From assembly GCF_019703325.1 (NCBI RefSeq), contig NZ_AP024819.1:310001-374000 (forward strand): a stretch of 64,000 nucleotides of DNA, given 5' to 3'. Below are positions 26,226 through 35,409 of the stretch, piece by piece (within the stretch, counting starts at the first letter, position 1; each line of letters starts with the position of its first letter). The DNA comes from Helicobacter sp. NHP19-012. GTDB taxonomy: Bacteria > Campylobacterota > Campylobacteria > Campylobacterales > Helicobacteraceae. The translations under genes were made by a program, and so were the position numbers. Below the pieces are notes generated by a model. That model made no database searches, was not told the DNA's origin, and was given only the letters and a program-made list of their open reading frames with translations.

Positions 26226-27527
26226 GTGGATCCGTATTATAGTGTCCTCAGTTTCACGCATAAACGCCTACCCATTGAGTTGCGCGAGCAGTTGGCTTTT
26301 AAAGACAACGCCGCCTTGCTGCACTTTTTGCAGGATTTAAAGCACCAACAGCCAAGCCTCAAGGAAATCATCGGGCTTTGCACCTGTAATCGGGTGGAAT
26401 TTTACTGCTATGGGACGGTGGATTTTAGCGTGGTTTTGCAGGCACTCGCGCACGCCAAGAGCTTACCCCTCACCCTTTTGCAAGAAAAGAGTACGCAATA
26501 CACCCACACAGAGGCGGTTTATCACAGCTTTAGCGTGGCAAGCAGCCTTGATAGTCTCGTGGTGGGCGAAACGCAAATCACGGGGCAGCTCAAAGAAGCG
26601 TATAAGGCGTGTTTTGAGGCTAAACTTTGCGGCAAACATTTAAGCCGTTTGGTGCATTTTGCCTTTAAATGTGCGGGGCGAGTTAGAAGCGTTACCGCCA
26701 TCTCTGCGCAAGTCGTGTCCATTGCTTCTATGGCGGTCAAGCAAGCCCTAGAGGTGCTGGAGAGCGAGGATTTGCCTAAAAAGGCGGTGGTGGTGGGCGT
26801 GGGGCAAATGGGGCAACTTGTGTGTAAGCACCTCATCGCTAAGGGCTTTGAAGTGCTTTTATGCAACCGCCATACTGAAAACGCCCAAAATTTCATAACC
26901 ACCCTAAACGAGCCCAATATTTGCATTGACAGCCTAGAGAATTTAAAAGAACACATCAACACCCACCCCTTTTGTTTCAGCGCAACCCACTCTCCAAACC
27001 CCCTAATCACGCCTGATATGGTGCAACCCACGCCTTTTAGGCGCTTTTGGTTTGATTTAGCTGTGCCAAGAGATATACAAGACCCCAAAGACCCTAATAT
27101 TTGGCTTTACAGCGTGGACGACTTAAAAGGGGTCATCGCTGACAATTTAGAAAAACGCCAAAGGGACACCGCCAAAGCGCATGCCCTCATCGCCGAGGAC
27201 ACGGCACAATTCTTTGCGTGGCTACAGACCTTAGAGTTAGACCCGCTCATTAAGGGGCTAAGAGAGCTAGCCAAACAAGCCGCCTTAAAAGAACTGAATA
27301 AAGCGGTGAAAAAGGGCTACATCCCCCCCGAGCTGCAAGACAATGTCGCCAAAATCCTACACAACGCTTTCAACACCTTTTTACACCAGCCCACCGCCAC
27401 CCTAAAGAAAAACGCCCACAAGGAAGAGGGCGACATGCTCGGCGAGTCTTTAAAATCCCTTTTCAACTTAGGGGGCGATCCGCTGTTTTTAAACGCCTAC
27501 CGCTGTGAACACTCTAAAGGACTTTAA
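26226..27527 (+). CDS. hemA: Glutamyl-tRNA reductase
   Basis: 433 aa, GTG start. First step of the C5 heme pathway: NADPH-dependent reduction of glutamyl-tRNA to glutamate-1-semialdehyde. The catalytic Cys is in [12 protein letters not shown] (about 47-58). [13 protein letters not shown] and the NADP-binding [15 protein letters not shown] follow, and the C-terminal dimerisation helix is present. It shares its final base with the proS start (TAATG). hemC lies two genes downstream. Confidence 0.95.
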   Translation: MDPYYSVLSFTHKRLPIELREQLAFKDNAALLHFLQDLKHQQPSLKEIIGLCTCNRVEFYCYGTVDFSVVLQALAHAKSLPLTLLQEKSTQYTHTEAVYHSFSVASSLDSLVVGETQITGQLKEAYKACFEAKLCGKHLSRLVHFAFKCAGRVRSVTAISAQVVSIASMAVKQALEVLESEDLPKKAVVVGVGQMGQLVCKHLIAKGFEVLLCNRHTENAQNFITTLNEPNICIDSLENLKEHINTHPFCFSATHSPNPLITPDMVQPTPFRRFWFDLAVPRDIQDPKDPNIWLYSVDDLKGVIADNLEKRQRDTAKAHALIAEDTAQFFAWLQTLELDPLIKGLRELAKQAALKELNKAVKKGYIPPELQDNVAKILHNAFNTFLHQPTATLKKNAHKEEGDMLGESLKSLFNLGGDPLFLNAYRCEHSKGL

Positions 27528-29251
27528 TGCGCTACTCTAAACTCTTTGCCCCCACTTTAAAAGAACCCCCCAAGGATGCGGTGCTAAAAAGCCATCAATT
27601 CTTGGTGCAAGCCGGCTACATCCAGCAAATCGGCAGTGGGGTGTATAGTTTTTTGCCCCTAGCCCAAAGGGTGCTTAAAAAGATTCTCAATGTCATAGAT
27701 GAGGTCATGCAAGCGCATGGGGCGCAAAGTTGTTTGTTTAACTTTGTAACCCCGGCGACTTTATGGCAAGAGAGCGGGCGCTTTGGCAAGTATGGCAAGG
27801 AACTTTTAGCCTTTAAAGACCGCAAGGATAACGACTTTGTGCTCGGCCCCACGCACGAAGAAGTGGCAGTGGAAATCGCCAAAGCCCACATCAAAAGTTA
27901 TAAACAACTCCCCCTGCACCTCTACCAAATCCACACCAAATTTAGAGATGAAATCCGCCCCCGTTTTGGGCTCATGCGCGCTAGAGAGTTCATCATGAAA
28001 GATGGCTACAGTTTCCATATAGATAGCGCCGACCTAGATCGAGAGTTTTTAAACATGCAAGCCGCCTATAATGAAATCTTTGAGTGCTTAGGCTTAAAGG
28101 TGCGCGCGGTGGAGGCGGATAGCGGGGCGATTGGGGGCAGCAAGAGTAGGGAGTTTGTGCTCTTAGCTCCCTGTGGGGAGGACACTTTAGTGGCTTGCGC
28201 AAGCTGCGCTTATGTGGCAAATGTAGAGGTCGCCAAGAGAGCAAAGAGGGCAGAGCCGGACAATGTCCCACAGGCTGCCTTTGCCAAATTCCCCACCCCC
28301 AACACCCCCAACATTGAAGCGGTGAGCGCATATTTAAAAGTAGAACCCTTTTTCATCTTAAAAGCAGTGGTGAAAAAAGTTCTCTTGGAAAATAACGAGA
28401 GCCAACTTGCGGTGTTTTTTGTGAGGGGCGATGACAGCCTAGAGGAAACCAAGGCTTTAAATGCGTGTAAAAGCCAAGTGCCCGCTTTAAGTTTAGAGGA
28501 CATTGAGGGCGCAGAGCTAAAAAAATACGGGCTTTTTGCCGGCTACATCGGTCCCTATGGGCTAAAGCACCTTGTGCCTAACGCCCTTGTGTTCTTTGAC
28601 ACCGACTTAAGCGAGGCAGATAGCCTAGTGTGTGGGGCAAATGAAGAGGGGGCGCACTTTGTGGGTGTGGATTTGTCTAGCTTTAGTGGGTTAGATTACA
28701 AGGACATTGCCACAGCCAAAGCGGGGCAGGCGTGCGCTGAGTGCGGGGGTGTTTTAGAACACCACAAGAGCATAGAAGTGGGGCATATTTTTAAACTCGG
28801 AGATAAATACTCCAAGAGTTTGGGGGCGCAGTTTTTGGACCAAGAGGGGCGTGCGTGTTGCTTTGAAATGGGTTGCTATGGGATCGGGGTGAGCCGCTTG
28901 CTCGCCGCCATTTTAGAACAAAATGCTGATGAAAGGGGCTGTGTGTGGAGTGAAACCACCGCCCCCTTTAAAGTCGTGCTTGTGGTGGCAAACACTAAAG
29001 ACAACGCATTAAACGCCCTAGGCGAAGAGTTATACACTGCCCTTTTAGACGCTAATGTAGAGGTGTTACTAGATGATAGAGCCGAGCGTTTTGGAGCGAA
29101 AATGGCGGATTTTGAGCTGATCGGCTGCTCTTATGCGCTCATTGTGGGCAACAAGGCTAAAGAGGGGGTGTTTGAGCTTGTGAAAAGACAAGGTTTGAGT
29201 AAGCTTGAGATGACAAAACAAGAGGTCTTGGACTTCTTTAAGGGTGCGTAA
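27527..29251 (+). CDS. proS: Prolyl-tRNA synthetase
   Basis: 574-aa class II aminoacyl-tRNA synthetase of the bacterial type. Motif 2 region [23 protein letters not shown] and motif 3 [13 protein letters not shown] are intact. The YbaK-like editing insertion (about 240-390) and the C-terminal anticodon-binding domain are present. Overlaps both neighbours by one base, as in the conserved H. pylori order. Confidence 0.95.
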   Translation: MRYSKLFAPTLKEPPKDAVLKSHQFLVQAGYIQQIGSGVYSFLPLAQRVLKKILNVIDEVMQAHGAQSCLFNFVTPATLWQESGRFGKYGKELLAFKDRKDNDFVLGPTHEEVAVEIAKAHIKSYKQLPLHLYQIHTKFRDEIRPRFGLMRAREFIMKDGYSFHIDSADLDREFLNMQAAYNEIFECLGLKVRAVEADSGAIGGSKSREFVLLAPCGEDTLVACASCAYVANVEVAKRAKRAEPDNVPQAAFAKFPTPNTPNIEAVSAYLKVEPFFILKAVVKKVLLENNESQLAVFFVRGDDSLEETKALNACKSQVPALSLEDIEGAELKKYGLFAGYIGPYGLKHLVPNALVFFDTDLSEADSLVCGANEEGAHFVGVDLSSFSGLDYKDIATAKAGQACAECGGVLEHHKSIEVGHIFKLGDKYSKSLGAQFLDQEGRACCFEMGCYGIGVSRLLAAILEQNADERGCVWSETTAPFKVVLVVANTKDNALNALGEELYTALLDANVEVLLDDRAERFGAKMADFELIGCSYALIVGNKAKEGVFELVKRQGLSKLEMTKQEVLDFFKGA

Positions 29252-29628
29252 TGCCCTTTGTGTTCTTGCTTGGGCTTGGTTACTTGGTCTTTGAAGTTTA
29301 CTTAGTGGTGCAGGTGGTGGATCGCTTCGGGGTCTTTGCCTTTTTGCTTGAGGTGGCAGCGAGCGCATTGTTAGGGGGCGTGGTGCTTTTAAAAAGTCCG
29401 TTTCATAACCTAAGCGAGCTTGTTAGTGAGCGGCTAAACCCCCTATCGTGGGCTGAGGGGGTGTTTTTGCGCTCGGTGGGTGGGGTGTTGCTGCTCTTAC
29501 CCGGGGTGTTGTGCGACATTTTCGGCTTGCTCTTACTCTTGGTGGCGAGCGTGCGCAAGAAAGAGCCCCCACTTGACCCCGATGGGCCCGAAATCATTGA
29601 TGTGGAAGTGAGCGATAAGAAAAAATGA
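29251..29628 (+). CDS. FxsA-family membrane protein
   Basis: 125 aa with three or four hydrophobic helices: FVFLLGLGYLVFEVYLVVQVV, a second helix with ASALLGGVVLL, and VGGVLLLLPGVLCDIFGLLLLL. The PG-(x)3-D-(x)2-G core is typical of FxsA (E. coli YjeG), an inner-membrane protein of poorly known role. The acidic cytoplasmic tail ends in DKKK. Sandwiched with overlaps between proS and hemC. Confidence 0.75.
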   Translation: MPFVFLLGLGYLVFEVYLVVQVVDRFGVFAFLLEVAASALLGGVVLLKSPFHNLSELVSERLNPLSWAEGVFLRSVGGVLLLLPGVLCDIFGLLLLLVASVRKKEPPLDPDGPEIIDVEVSDKKK

Positions 29629-30536
29629 AGGAACTTGTGATCGGGAGTCGGGGCAGTCAGCTAGCCTTGTGGCAAGCCCGCCATATACAAACGCAATTAG
29701 ATAATTTGGGCTTAAAAAGCCGTATTGAGGTCGTCAAAACCAAGGGGGATAAAATCCTAGATGTCCCTTTGGCTAAAATCGGGGGCAAGGGGCTATTTAC
29801 TAAGGAGTTGGAAGAGCTTTTGTTGGTGGGGGCTTTAGACTTAGCCGTGCACTCGCTTAAGGATGTCCCCGTAGATTTAATCCCACCTTTGAGTCTGGCT
29901 TGTGTGAGTAAGCGTGTGGACTCTAGGGATTGCTTTTTAAGTATGCACTACCCCTCTTTAGAGGATTTGCCTTTGGGGGCAAAGGTCGGCACAACTTCCT
30001 TGCGCCGTTGCATGCAGCTAAAGAGACTGCGCCCCGATTTAGACACCCTAAGTCTTAGGGGCAATATCCAAACCCGCTTGCAACGCCTGCAAGAGGGGGC
30101 ATTTGATGCGATCATCTTAGCCTATGCAGGAGTGGAACGCTTACAGATACGCATGCCCTACTGCGTGCCCTTGAGTTTTAAGCAAATGCTCCCGTGCATG
30201 GGTCAGGGGGCACTAGGCGTAGAGATGTGTAGCGACCATCCACTCTTTGCCACAATCACACAGCTTAACGACCCTAAAAGTGCACTTTTATGCGGACTAG
30301 AGAGAGCATTTATTGCTAGACTTAATGGGGGTTGTCAGGTGCCTTTAGGTGTGCATGCATCCTTAAAGGGGGAGGTCTTAGAAATGCGTGCCATTGTGGG
30401 TCTTTTGGACGCAAGTCAAGTTGTTGAGGAGAGGATTGTGGGTAGCATACACGAAGTCGATGAACTCTTACAACTTCTCTTAGAACGCTTTATTGAAAAA
30501 GGGGCACTCGACATCCTGACACGAATTAGTCTTTAG
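29625..30536 (+). CDS. hemC: Hydroxymethylbilane synthase
   Basis: 303 aa. Polymerises four porphobilinogens into hydroxymethylbilane in heme synthesis. N-terminal IGSRGSQLALWQA, active-site LAVHSLKDVP, arginine-rich KVGTTSLRRCMQL, SLRGNIQTRL, and the dipyrromethane-cofactor Cys in LNGGCQVPLGVHA. The last 11 nt overlap the convergent potassium-channel regulator gene. Confidence 0.95.
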   Translation: MKELVIGSRGSQLALWQARHIQTQLDNLGLKSRIEVVKTKGDKILDVPLAKIGGKGLFTKELEELLLVGALDLAVHSLKDVPVDLIPPLSLACVSKRVDSRDCFLSMHYPSLEDLPLGAKVGTTSLRRCMQLKRLRPDLDTLSLRGNIQTRLQRLQEGAFDAIILAYAGVERLQIRMPYCVPLSFKQMLPCMGQGALGVEMCSDHPLFATITQLNDPKSALLCGLERAFIARLNGGCQVPLGVHASLKGEVLEMRAIVGLLDASQVVEERIVGSIHEVDELLQLLLERFIEKGALDILTRISL

Positions 30537-31185
30537 GCTTGCTAGCTAAAAGGACATCCACTTCCTTAGCCATGCCAATTAAGAGCAAAATGTCCCCCTC
30601 GACTAAGAGCGTGCTCATAGGGATTTGATAATCCCACTGCACTCCGTGCTTGAGTGCCACGACCTTTAAATCCGCCTTAGAAGTGTCTAAGAAGTCTTGC
30701 AAGGTTCTTTGGGCGTGCTCGGGGGTGATGAGTAGACGCACAAGGCGCATGTGCGTGGTGATCTCTACGATATCTAAATGGGGGTTTAGACTAAGCCCTC
30801 TAACCAGCCTTTTAGCCGCATCTCTCTCGGGGTAAATCACGCGATCTGTGCCGATTTTGGAGAGGATTTTGCCATGGATGAGGGTAGAAGCCTTGGCAAT
30901 GACCTCTTTAACCCCGCTTTCTTTCAGTGCCATCACGGTTAAAATGGACGCTTCAACATTTTGTCCGATGCTCACTATTGCAATGTCGGCTTCATTAATC
31001 CCCGTTTCTTTGAGGGCTATGGTATCTGTGGTGTCTAAAATGAATAAATTATCACACATGCTTTTAAAGACTTTTACCCGCTCTTCGCTCACATCGGCGG
31101 CAATGATCTGCTCCCCATTGTCAATCAAACCCCGTGCGACATGTGCCCCAAATTTACCCAAACCTAAAACCGCATAAGTTTTCAT
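30526..31185 (-). CDS. Potassium uptake regulatory subunit KtrA/TrkA type
   Basis: 219 aa: an N-terminal RCK/TrkA-N domain with the dinucleotide-binding VLGLGKFGAHVARGL (6-20) and acidic D31 region, and a C-terminal TrkA-C domain (~140-219). It gates the membrane subunit encoded 4 nt overlapping upstream (31182) in response to nucleotides. Single-domain-pair length fits KtrA rather than the doubled TrkA. Confidence 0.88.
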   Translation of the reverse strand: MKTYAVLGLGKFGAHVARGLIDNGEQIIAADVSEERVKVFKSMCDNLFILDTTDTIALKETGINEADIAIVSIGQNVEASILTVMALKESGVKEVIAKASTLIHGKILSKIGTDRVIYPERDAAKRLVRGLSLNPHLDIVEITTHMRLVRLLITPEHAQRTLQDFLDTSKADLKVVALKHGVQWDYQIPMSTLLVEGDILLLIGMAKEVDVLLASKPKD

Positions 31186-32513
31186 AAAACCACCTCTTCC
31201 TCGGGATAACGAACATGGTAGGTTTTGCTTTTACCCACTAATGCTATGCTAAAGACCAGCACGCCTACCCGCCCCATAAACATTAAAACCATTAAATACA
31301 ACTTGCCAAAATCACTAAACCTAGCCACTAAAGAGAGATCGCCCCCATTGCCTGTGCTCGCCCCCACCGTGCCAAACGCCGAACACACTTCAAAGAATAA
31401 ATGCAAGAAGAACTGGTTTTTACGATCATCTGTGGCGCTCAAAAGCATGGTGGAGGCGGTGATGTAAAACATAGCGATGATGAAAATTAAAAAAGATTTT
31501 TTGAGGATACTTTGAGGGATTGTGCGCTTAAAAAGCACGACTTCCTGTCCTTTTAGGGCGTGGTAGGCGTAGGCCAAGAGCAAAGTTAAAGTGGTGATTT
31601 TAATCCCCCCCGCTGTGCTCCCTGGTGCTGCCCCAATTACCATGAGCAAGGAGCAAAAAAACAGGCTTTGGTCATGCAAACCGGCTAAATCAATGGTATT
31701 GAAGCCCGCTGTGCGTAAATTTACAGAGAGAAAAAACGCCGCCATCACCTTAGAAAAACTGCTCAAATTCCCCATGCTCTTAGGGTTGTCCCACTCAAAG
31801 AGCAACACCACAACCATTCCTAGCACAATACAGCCCAAAGTCGCCCACAGCACAATGCGGGTATGTATGCTCAGTCGGGCTTGCTTAGGATAATTGTAGC
31901 ACTCGCTTAAGACTAAAAAGCCCAAACCGCCTAAGATGATGAGGGTGCAAATGATGAGGTTGATCGGGGTGTTTGTTTGATACTCCACCAAATTAGAGGC
32001 AAAAATACTAAAACCGGCGTTGTTAAAAGCAGAGATTGAATGGAACACCCCAGCCCAAAGTGCACGTTTTAGGGGCAAACTCGTGGCAAAACACGCACTC
32101 AAAAGCACAGCCCCCACAAACTCAATCGCTAAAGTGAAGAGAAAGATTTTTTTTAAATATAAAATCACGCCTTGCATATTAGGGTAATCTAGCGACTCCT
32201 TAAGCATTAAACGGCTCTTAAAGCCCATTTTCTTACCTAAAAGCAAGAACAAAAACCCTGCCAACCCCATGTAACCAAAACCCCCCGCTTGAATGAGCCC
32301 CAAAAGCACCGCTTGTCCATAAACACTAAAATCTGTCGCCGGGTTAGCCGTGATGAGTCCCGTTAGACATACAGCGGAAGTGGAGGTAAAAAATAAATCT
32401 AAAAAAGCAACGGGCTTTGTATGCATGGGGGCTAAATTTAGCAAAAACGCCCCCACAAGGGCTAAAAGCACATAGCTACCTACAATCATGCCAAAGATTC
32501 TATGCAAGTGCAC
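31182..32513 (-). CDS. Potassium transporter membrane subunit KtrB/TrkH type
   Basis: 443-aa SKT-superfamily protein with four M1-P-M2 repeats; pore-loop sequences are STSAVCLTGL, SISAFNNAGFSI, VNLRTAGFNT and CSAFGTVGASTGNGG, the last three keeping the filter glycine. Couples with the downstream KtrA subunit for K+ (or Na+-dependent K+) uptake. H. pylori is not known to me to have this pair next to hemC. A strong extended -10 (TGC-TATAAT) lies 35 nt upstream. Confidence 0.9.
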   Translation of the reverse strand: MHLHRIFGMIVGSYVLLALVGAFLLNLAPMHTKPVAFLDLFFTSTSAVCLTGLITANPATDFSVYGQAVLLGLIQAGGFGYMGLAGFLFLLLGKKMGFKSRLMLKESLDYPNMQGVILYLKKIFLFTLAIEFVGAVLLSACFATSLPLKRALWAGVFHSISAFNNAGFSIFASNLVEYQTNTPINLIICTLIILGGLGFLVLSECYNYPKQARLSIHTRIVLWATLGCIVLGMVVVLLFEWDNPKSMGNLSSFSKVMAAFFLSVNLRTAGFNTIDLAGLHDQSLFFCSLLMVIGAAPGSTAGGIKITTLTLLLAYAYHALKGQEVVLFKRTIPQSILKKSFLIFIIAMFYITASTMLLSATDDRKNQFFLHLFFEVCSAFGTVGASTGNGGDLSLVARFSDFGKLYLMVLMFMGRVGVLVFSIALVGKSKTYHVRYPEEEVVL

Positions 32514-32547
32514 CGCCTATTGCTAGCCATACTGATAAAGGGTGGCT

Positions 32548-32556
32548 ATTATAGCA
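32548..32556 (-). promoter_or_regulatory. Extended -10 promoter of the ktrBA operon
   Basis: Minus strand TGC-TATAAT, a perfect extended -10 hexamer. Confidence 0.7.
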
Positions 32557-32582
32557 TAGCAGAGCATGGTATGCGATTTATT

Positions 32583-32851
32583 TCATTTTAAATATCTACG
32601 GCTCTCTTGTAGAAATGGTGAATAGTGGAGCTTCAATGCCTCAATATAGCTAACAAAACTAAAAGCCCACGCTAAGCTAGTTCTAGTAGCACTGCTTTAA
32701 CCCATTTGAAAATGTTATGAGCGGTGGCAATACTTGGTGAATGGTCTAAACAATTTATAGTGAAACTAATGATTATAAAAAGTTCAACAAACTGCTGATT
32801 AAGATTATAAAATTGCCAACAACACATAAACAGCACCCTAAGTGCAACTTT
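32583..32851 (-). pseudogene. Unidentified gene remnant
   Basis: The 557-nt gap between ktrB and the next gene is not empty. The minus strand holds a ~60-codon open stretch (FYNLNQQFVELF, then LDHSPSIATAHNIFKWVKAV) ending in TAG. A second stretch in another frame follows at once (LAWAFSFVSYIEALKLHYSP, then FLQESRRYLK) and ends in TGA at 32583. Both read like ordinary protein and together look like one frameshifted 3' end. I do not recognise the family; mobile-element origin is possible but unsupported. The remainder, 32852-33003, shows nothing I can name. Confidence 0.35.
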
Positions 32852-33003
32852 TCAGTGTTGTTAACTATGTGATCGCTTTTAGTATGGCTTGCTTAACCAA
32901 GTCTAACCTATCTAAATTTTGTTTACAGCAAATGGTGTTTGCTCTTTAGTGTTACAAATATACCTCTTTTTTATGTGTTTAAGCCCATGTTTTTAAAACC
33001 CTC

Positions 33004-33034
33004 TTGACTCTCTCTCTCTCTCTCTCGTTAAAAT
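33004..33034 (+). promoter_or_regulatory. Promoter with CT dinucleotide repeat in the spacer
   Basis: TTGACT (33004-33009) and TAAAAT (33029-33034) are separated by 19 nt, nearly all of it a CT repeat (33008-33026, 9.5 units). Gain or loss of a unit would change the spacer by 2 nt (19 to 17 gives the optimum), so promoter strength should vary stochastically. It drives the four-gene cassette that follows. Confidence 0.65.
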
Positions 33035-33070
33035 GCCTTTGTCTTTTAATTTTTTTGGAAAGGAGTTAGT

Positions 33071-33370
33071 TTGGGAAAGAGGACCTTTAATTACATCACG
33101 CATATCCGCAACACGAGTGATCACAGACCTAAGTTTAATAGGTCATGGATAGACTTTTGGAAGGAAGAAGCCGGTCAATCAAGCCCAAAATGTTGCATCT
33201 ATGGTTGTCCCAATAAAGCCGATCGAGGTGCGCATGTGTATTTGGATGAAGAGCGCAGTTGGTGGATTGTGCCCGTGTGTTCTGAGTGTAATCCCCCAGA
33301 TAACAGCTCTTGGGATGTTAAGGCGAACACCATAGCCGTAGAGGCTAGGGGTTCAGGTCAGTGGGCATAA
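33071..33370 (+). CDS. Small zinc-motif protein, HNH-like
   Basis: 99 aa, TTG start with an AAGGAG site. The centre carries KCCIYGCPNKADRGAHVYL ... WIVPVCSECNP, a Cys-x4-Cys / His / Cys-x2-Cys pattern seen in small HNH-like or treble-clef proteins. A complete HNH catalytic set is not evident, so nuclease activity is only a possibility. The N-terminus is basic and aromatic. First gene of the cassette with a TerB-like protein and two glycine-zipper peptides; 23 nt separate it from the next gene. Confidence 0.62.
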   Translation: MGKRTFNYITHIRNTSDHRPKFNRSWIDFWKEEAGQSSPKCCIYGCPNKADRGAHVYLDEERSWWIVPVCSECNPPDNSSWDVKANTIAVEARGSGQWA

Positions 33371-33393
33371 AATTTTAAAACAAAGGAGCAAAC

Positions 33394-33780
33394 ATGTTTA
33401 TCCAAGATTTAAGCGTAGAGCAACAACAAGTGTTCTTGTTTTTGGCAAGAAAGGTCATTGAAGCCGATGGGGTGTTGCACGAATTGCAACTAGGGGCTTT
33501 AGATGTGATTAAAAAACAATGTGAATATGGCATTAGTGAAAAGGAAGTGCCCGTAAACACTTTAGGGCAGATCTTCACCACAAACCACGCCAAACACGCC
33601 ACGCTGTTAGAGTTGGTCTCTGTGGCTTTAGCCGATAGCCGTTGGCATGACAATGAGAGAGACACCATTTACTCTTATGCTAAAGAGATGGGTGTTCCCA
33701 CCCACAAAGTGGATCAATTCAAAGACTGGGTGGTGAAAAACTTCATGCTTTATCAAGAAGCGGTCAAGATGTTGGATTAG
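33394..33780 (+). CDS. TerB-like protein
   Basis: 128-aa helical protein of the TerB/tellurite-resistance fold. The two repeats typical of the fold carry acidic metal-binding loops: VIEADGVLHELQLGAL (~21-36) and ALADSRWHDNERDTI (~79-93). TerB-like domains bind divalent metals beneath the membrane and often accompany stress or conflict genes. No TerC, TerD or TerZ lies nearby. 8 nt before the first glycine-zipper gene, so surely co-transcribed. Confidence 0.75.
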   Translation: MFIQDLSVEQQQVFLFLARKVIEADGVLHELQLGALDVIKKQCEYGISEKEVPVNTLGQIFTTNHAKHATLLELVSVALADSRWHDNERDTIYSYAKEMGVPTHKVDQFKDWVVKNFMLYQEAVKMLD

Positions 33781-33788
33781 GAGGAGAG

Positions 33789-33980
33789 ATGGCAAAGCTC
33801 AATATCAATCAAATTGAAAAAATGGCTAGTGTCGCAAGCAGTGGTAACCCCATGCTCACGGGAGCGGCAACGGGGGCAGTGTTGGGCTCTATGATCCCCA
33901 TTGTAGGCACGACCATAGGCGCAGGGGTAGGGGCTGCTTTAGGTGGCTTGATGGCTTTAGGCAAGAAGAAAGAAGGATAA
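33789..33980 (+). CDS. Glycine-zipper membrane peptide 1
   Basis: 63 aa. After a polar N-terminus (MAKLNINQIEKMASVASS) comes a single hydrophobic hairpin rich in GxxxG: TGAATGAVLG, SMIPIVGTTIGAGVGAALGG, then a basic tail LGKKKEG. No signal peptide and no double-glycine leader. The layout fits glycine-zipper proteins and two-peptide bacteriocin-like or hairpin membrane peptides. GGAGGAG site. A shorter paralogue follows 4 nt later. Confidence 0.72.
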   Translation: MAKLNINQIEKMASVASSGNPMLTGAATGAVLGSMIPIVGTTIGAGVGAALGGLMALGKKKEG

Positions 33981-33984
33981 CAGA

Positions 33985-34113
33985 ATGGGTGTTGAAGATG
34001 CTTTAAGTGGTGCAGTGACTGGAGCAATGTTAGGTTCTATGATTCCCGTTGTTGGCACAACCATAGGTGCAGGTGTGGGGGCTATCTTGGGAGCATTTGG
34101 GGGAAACAAGTAG
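33985..34113 (+). CDS. Glycine-zipper membrane peptide 2
   Basis: 42 aa (ATG after AAGGA with 7-nt spacing). It repeats the core of peptide 1 almost exactly (GSMIPVVGTTIGAGVGA against GSMIPIVGTTIGAGVGA) while many codon third positions differ, so the amino-acid sequence has been kept by selection since the duplication. It has a short acidic start (MGVEDALSG) and ends GGNK. Last gene of the cassette, followed directly by a terminator. Confidence 0.68.
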   Translation: MGVEDALSGAVTGAMLGSMIPVVGTTIGAGVGAILGAFGGNK

Positions 34114-34121
34114 TCCTCCCA

Positions 34122-34153
34122 AAAAACCCCTTGTTTTATCAAGGGGGGTTGGT
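34122..34153 (+). terminator. Rho-independent terminator of the TerB/glycine-zipper cassette
   Basis: AACCCCTTG, loop TTTTAT, CAAGGGGGGTT forms a 9-11 bp hairpin immediately after the last gene, followed by T-containing sequence. It marks the cassette as one transcription unit. Confidence 0.7.
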
Positions 34154-34212
34154 CTTTTGCAAGAGATGTAAAAATACAAGAAAGAAGCAAGGGGATGATC
34201 TGCTTTTACCCC

Positions 34213-35409
34213 CTACCTCATCACCCCCTCTAGTTGCTCTAAAATATGTTTGCCAATGGGGATAGCTGAAGTGGCGGCCGGGCTTGGGGCGTTGCAGACA
34301 TTGACACTTCTAGCGCTATTGCAAAATAAAAAGTCCTCAATGAGTTCCCCTAACTCGCTCACCGCTTGGGCGCGCACACCCGCAGGGTGGGGGTTTAAAT
34401 CCTCTAGCCTTAGGCTCGGGCAATACTTTTGCACCAAGCCCAAATAACTTTTTTTACAAAGAGAGTTTTTAAACTCCGCCAAACCGGGTTTTAAATACTT
34501 GGCAACGACCTTTCTCACCCCTTTATGCATAAACATTTCCTTTAAGTCGTGCAAGCTTATATCTGTCTTTAAATACCCCTCCCGTTTGAGTGCCAACACA
34601 GCATTAGGCCCCACCGTAACGCTCCCATCGATCATTCTTGTCAAATGCACCCCCAAAAAGGGCATGCTAGGGTCGGGAATGGGGTAGATTAAATGCTTGA
34701 CAATTTGGTTGTGTTTGGGGGCTAGTTTAAAATACTCCCCCCTAAAGGGGCAAATGGTGAAACTTGGCTTTAGCCCCAGCATTTGGACCATGCGATCGCT
34801 CTGCAAGCCGGCACAAGAGATTAAATAATTTGCCTCATAAACGGCGTTTTTAGTGCGCAGTTGCACCCCCCTAGCGTGTTCTGTGAGTGCCACCACCTCA
34901 GCATTGTAGGCAATTTCTCCGCCTTGCTCTTTAAAACGCCTCGCCATCGCTAGGGTAACTTCTTTATAGCTCACAATGGCACTTGTGGGAAAGAAGATCC
35001 CCCCAAGACCTGTAATGTTTGGTTCTAGTTCTTTGAGTTCTTTGGCGTCTAAACGGGTGCGCTTTAATCCGTTCTCTTTAGTGCGCTCCAAGAGTTCTTG
35101 CATGCGTTGCATTTCTAGGGCGTTGCTGGCAACTAAGAGCTTGCCGCACTCCTCGTATTTAATCCCGTTTTCTTGGCAAAAGGCTTTGGTCGCCTTGTTG
35201 CCCTCATAGCAAAAGCGTGCTTTTAAACTGCCCGGGGTGTAATAGACCCCTGCGTGGATCACCCCACTATTGCGCCCCGTTTGGTGCAGTGCGCTCTGTG
35301 CTTCCTTTTCTAAAAGCAAGACCTTAAAATCGGGGTATTTGGCTACAAGTTGCATCGCCACCGAGTGGCCCAAAATCCCCCCTCCAATGATGGCGCAATC
35401 GTAGATCAT
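34213..35409 (-). CDS. lhgO: L-2-hydroxyglutarate oxidase/dehydrogenase
   Basis: 398-aa FAD enzyme of the DAO family. FAD-binding GGGILG at residues 9-14, followed by LLLEKE; TGRNSGVIHAGVYY is the LhgO signature; C-terminal FAD contact near SPAATSAIPIGKHI. It oxidises L-2-hydroxyglutarate to 2-oxoglutarate, passing electrons to the quinone pool. Encoded directly after glaH (start and stop share a base), the same pairing as csiD-lhgO in E. coli. Confidence 0.93.
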   Translation of the reverse strand: MIYDCAIIGGGILGHSVAMQLVAKYPDFKVLLLEKEAQSALHQTGRNSGVIHAGVYYTPGSLKARFCYEGNKATKAFCQENGIKYEECGKLLVASNALEMQRMQELLERTKENGLKRTRLDAKELKELEPNITGLGGIFFPTSAIVSYKEVTLAMARRFKEQGGEIAYNAEVVALTEHARGVQLRTKNAVYEANYLISCAGLQSDRMVQMLGLKPSFTICPFRGEYFKLAPKHNQIVKHLIYPIPDPSMPFLGVHLTRMIDGSVTVGPNAVLALKREGYLKTDISLHDLKEMFMHKGVRKVVAKYLKPGLAEFKNSLCKKSYLGLVQKYCPSLRLEDLNPHPAGVRAQAVSELGELIEDFLFCNSARSVNVCNAPSPAATSAIPIGKHILEQLEGVMR

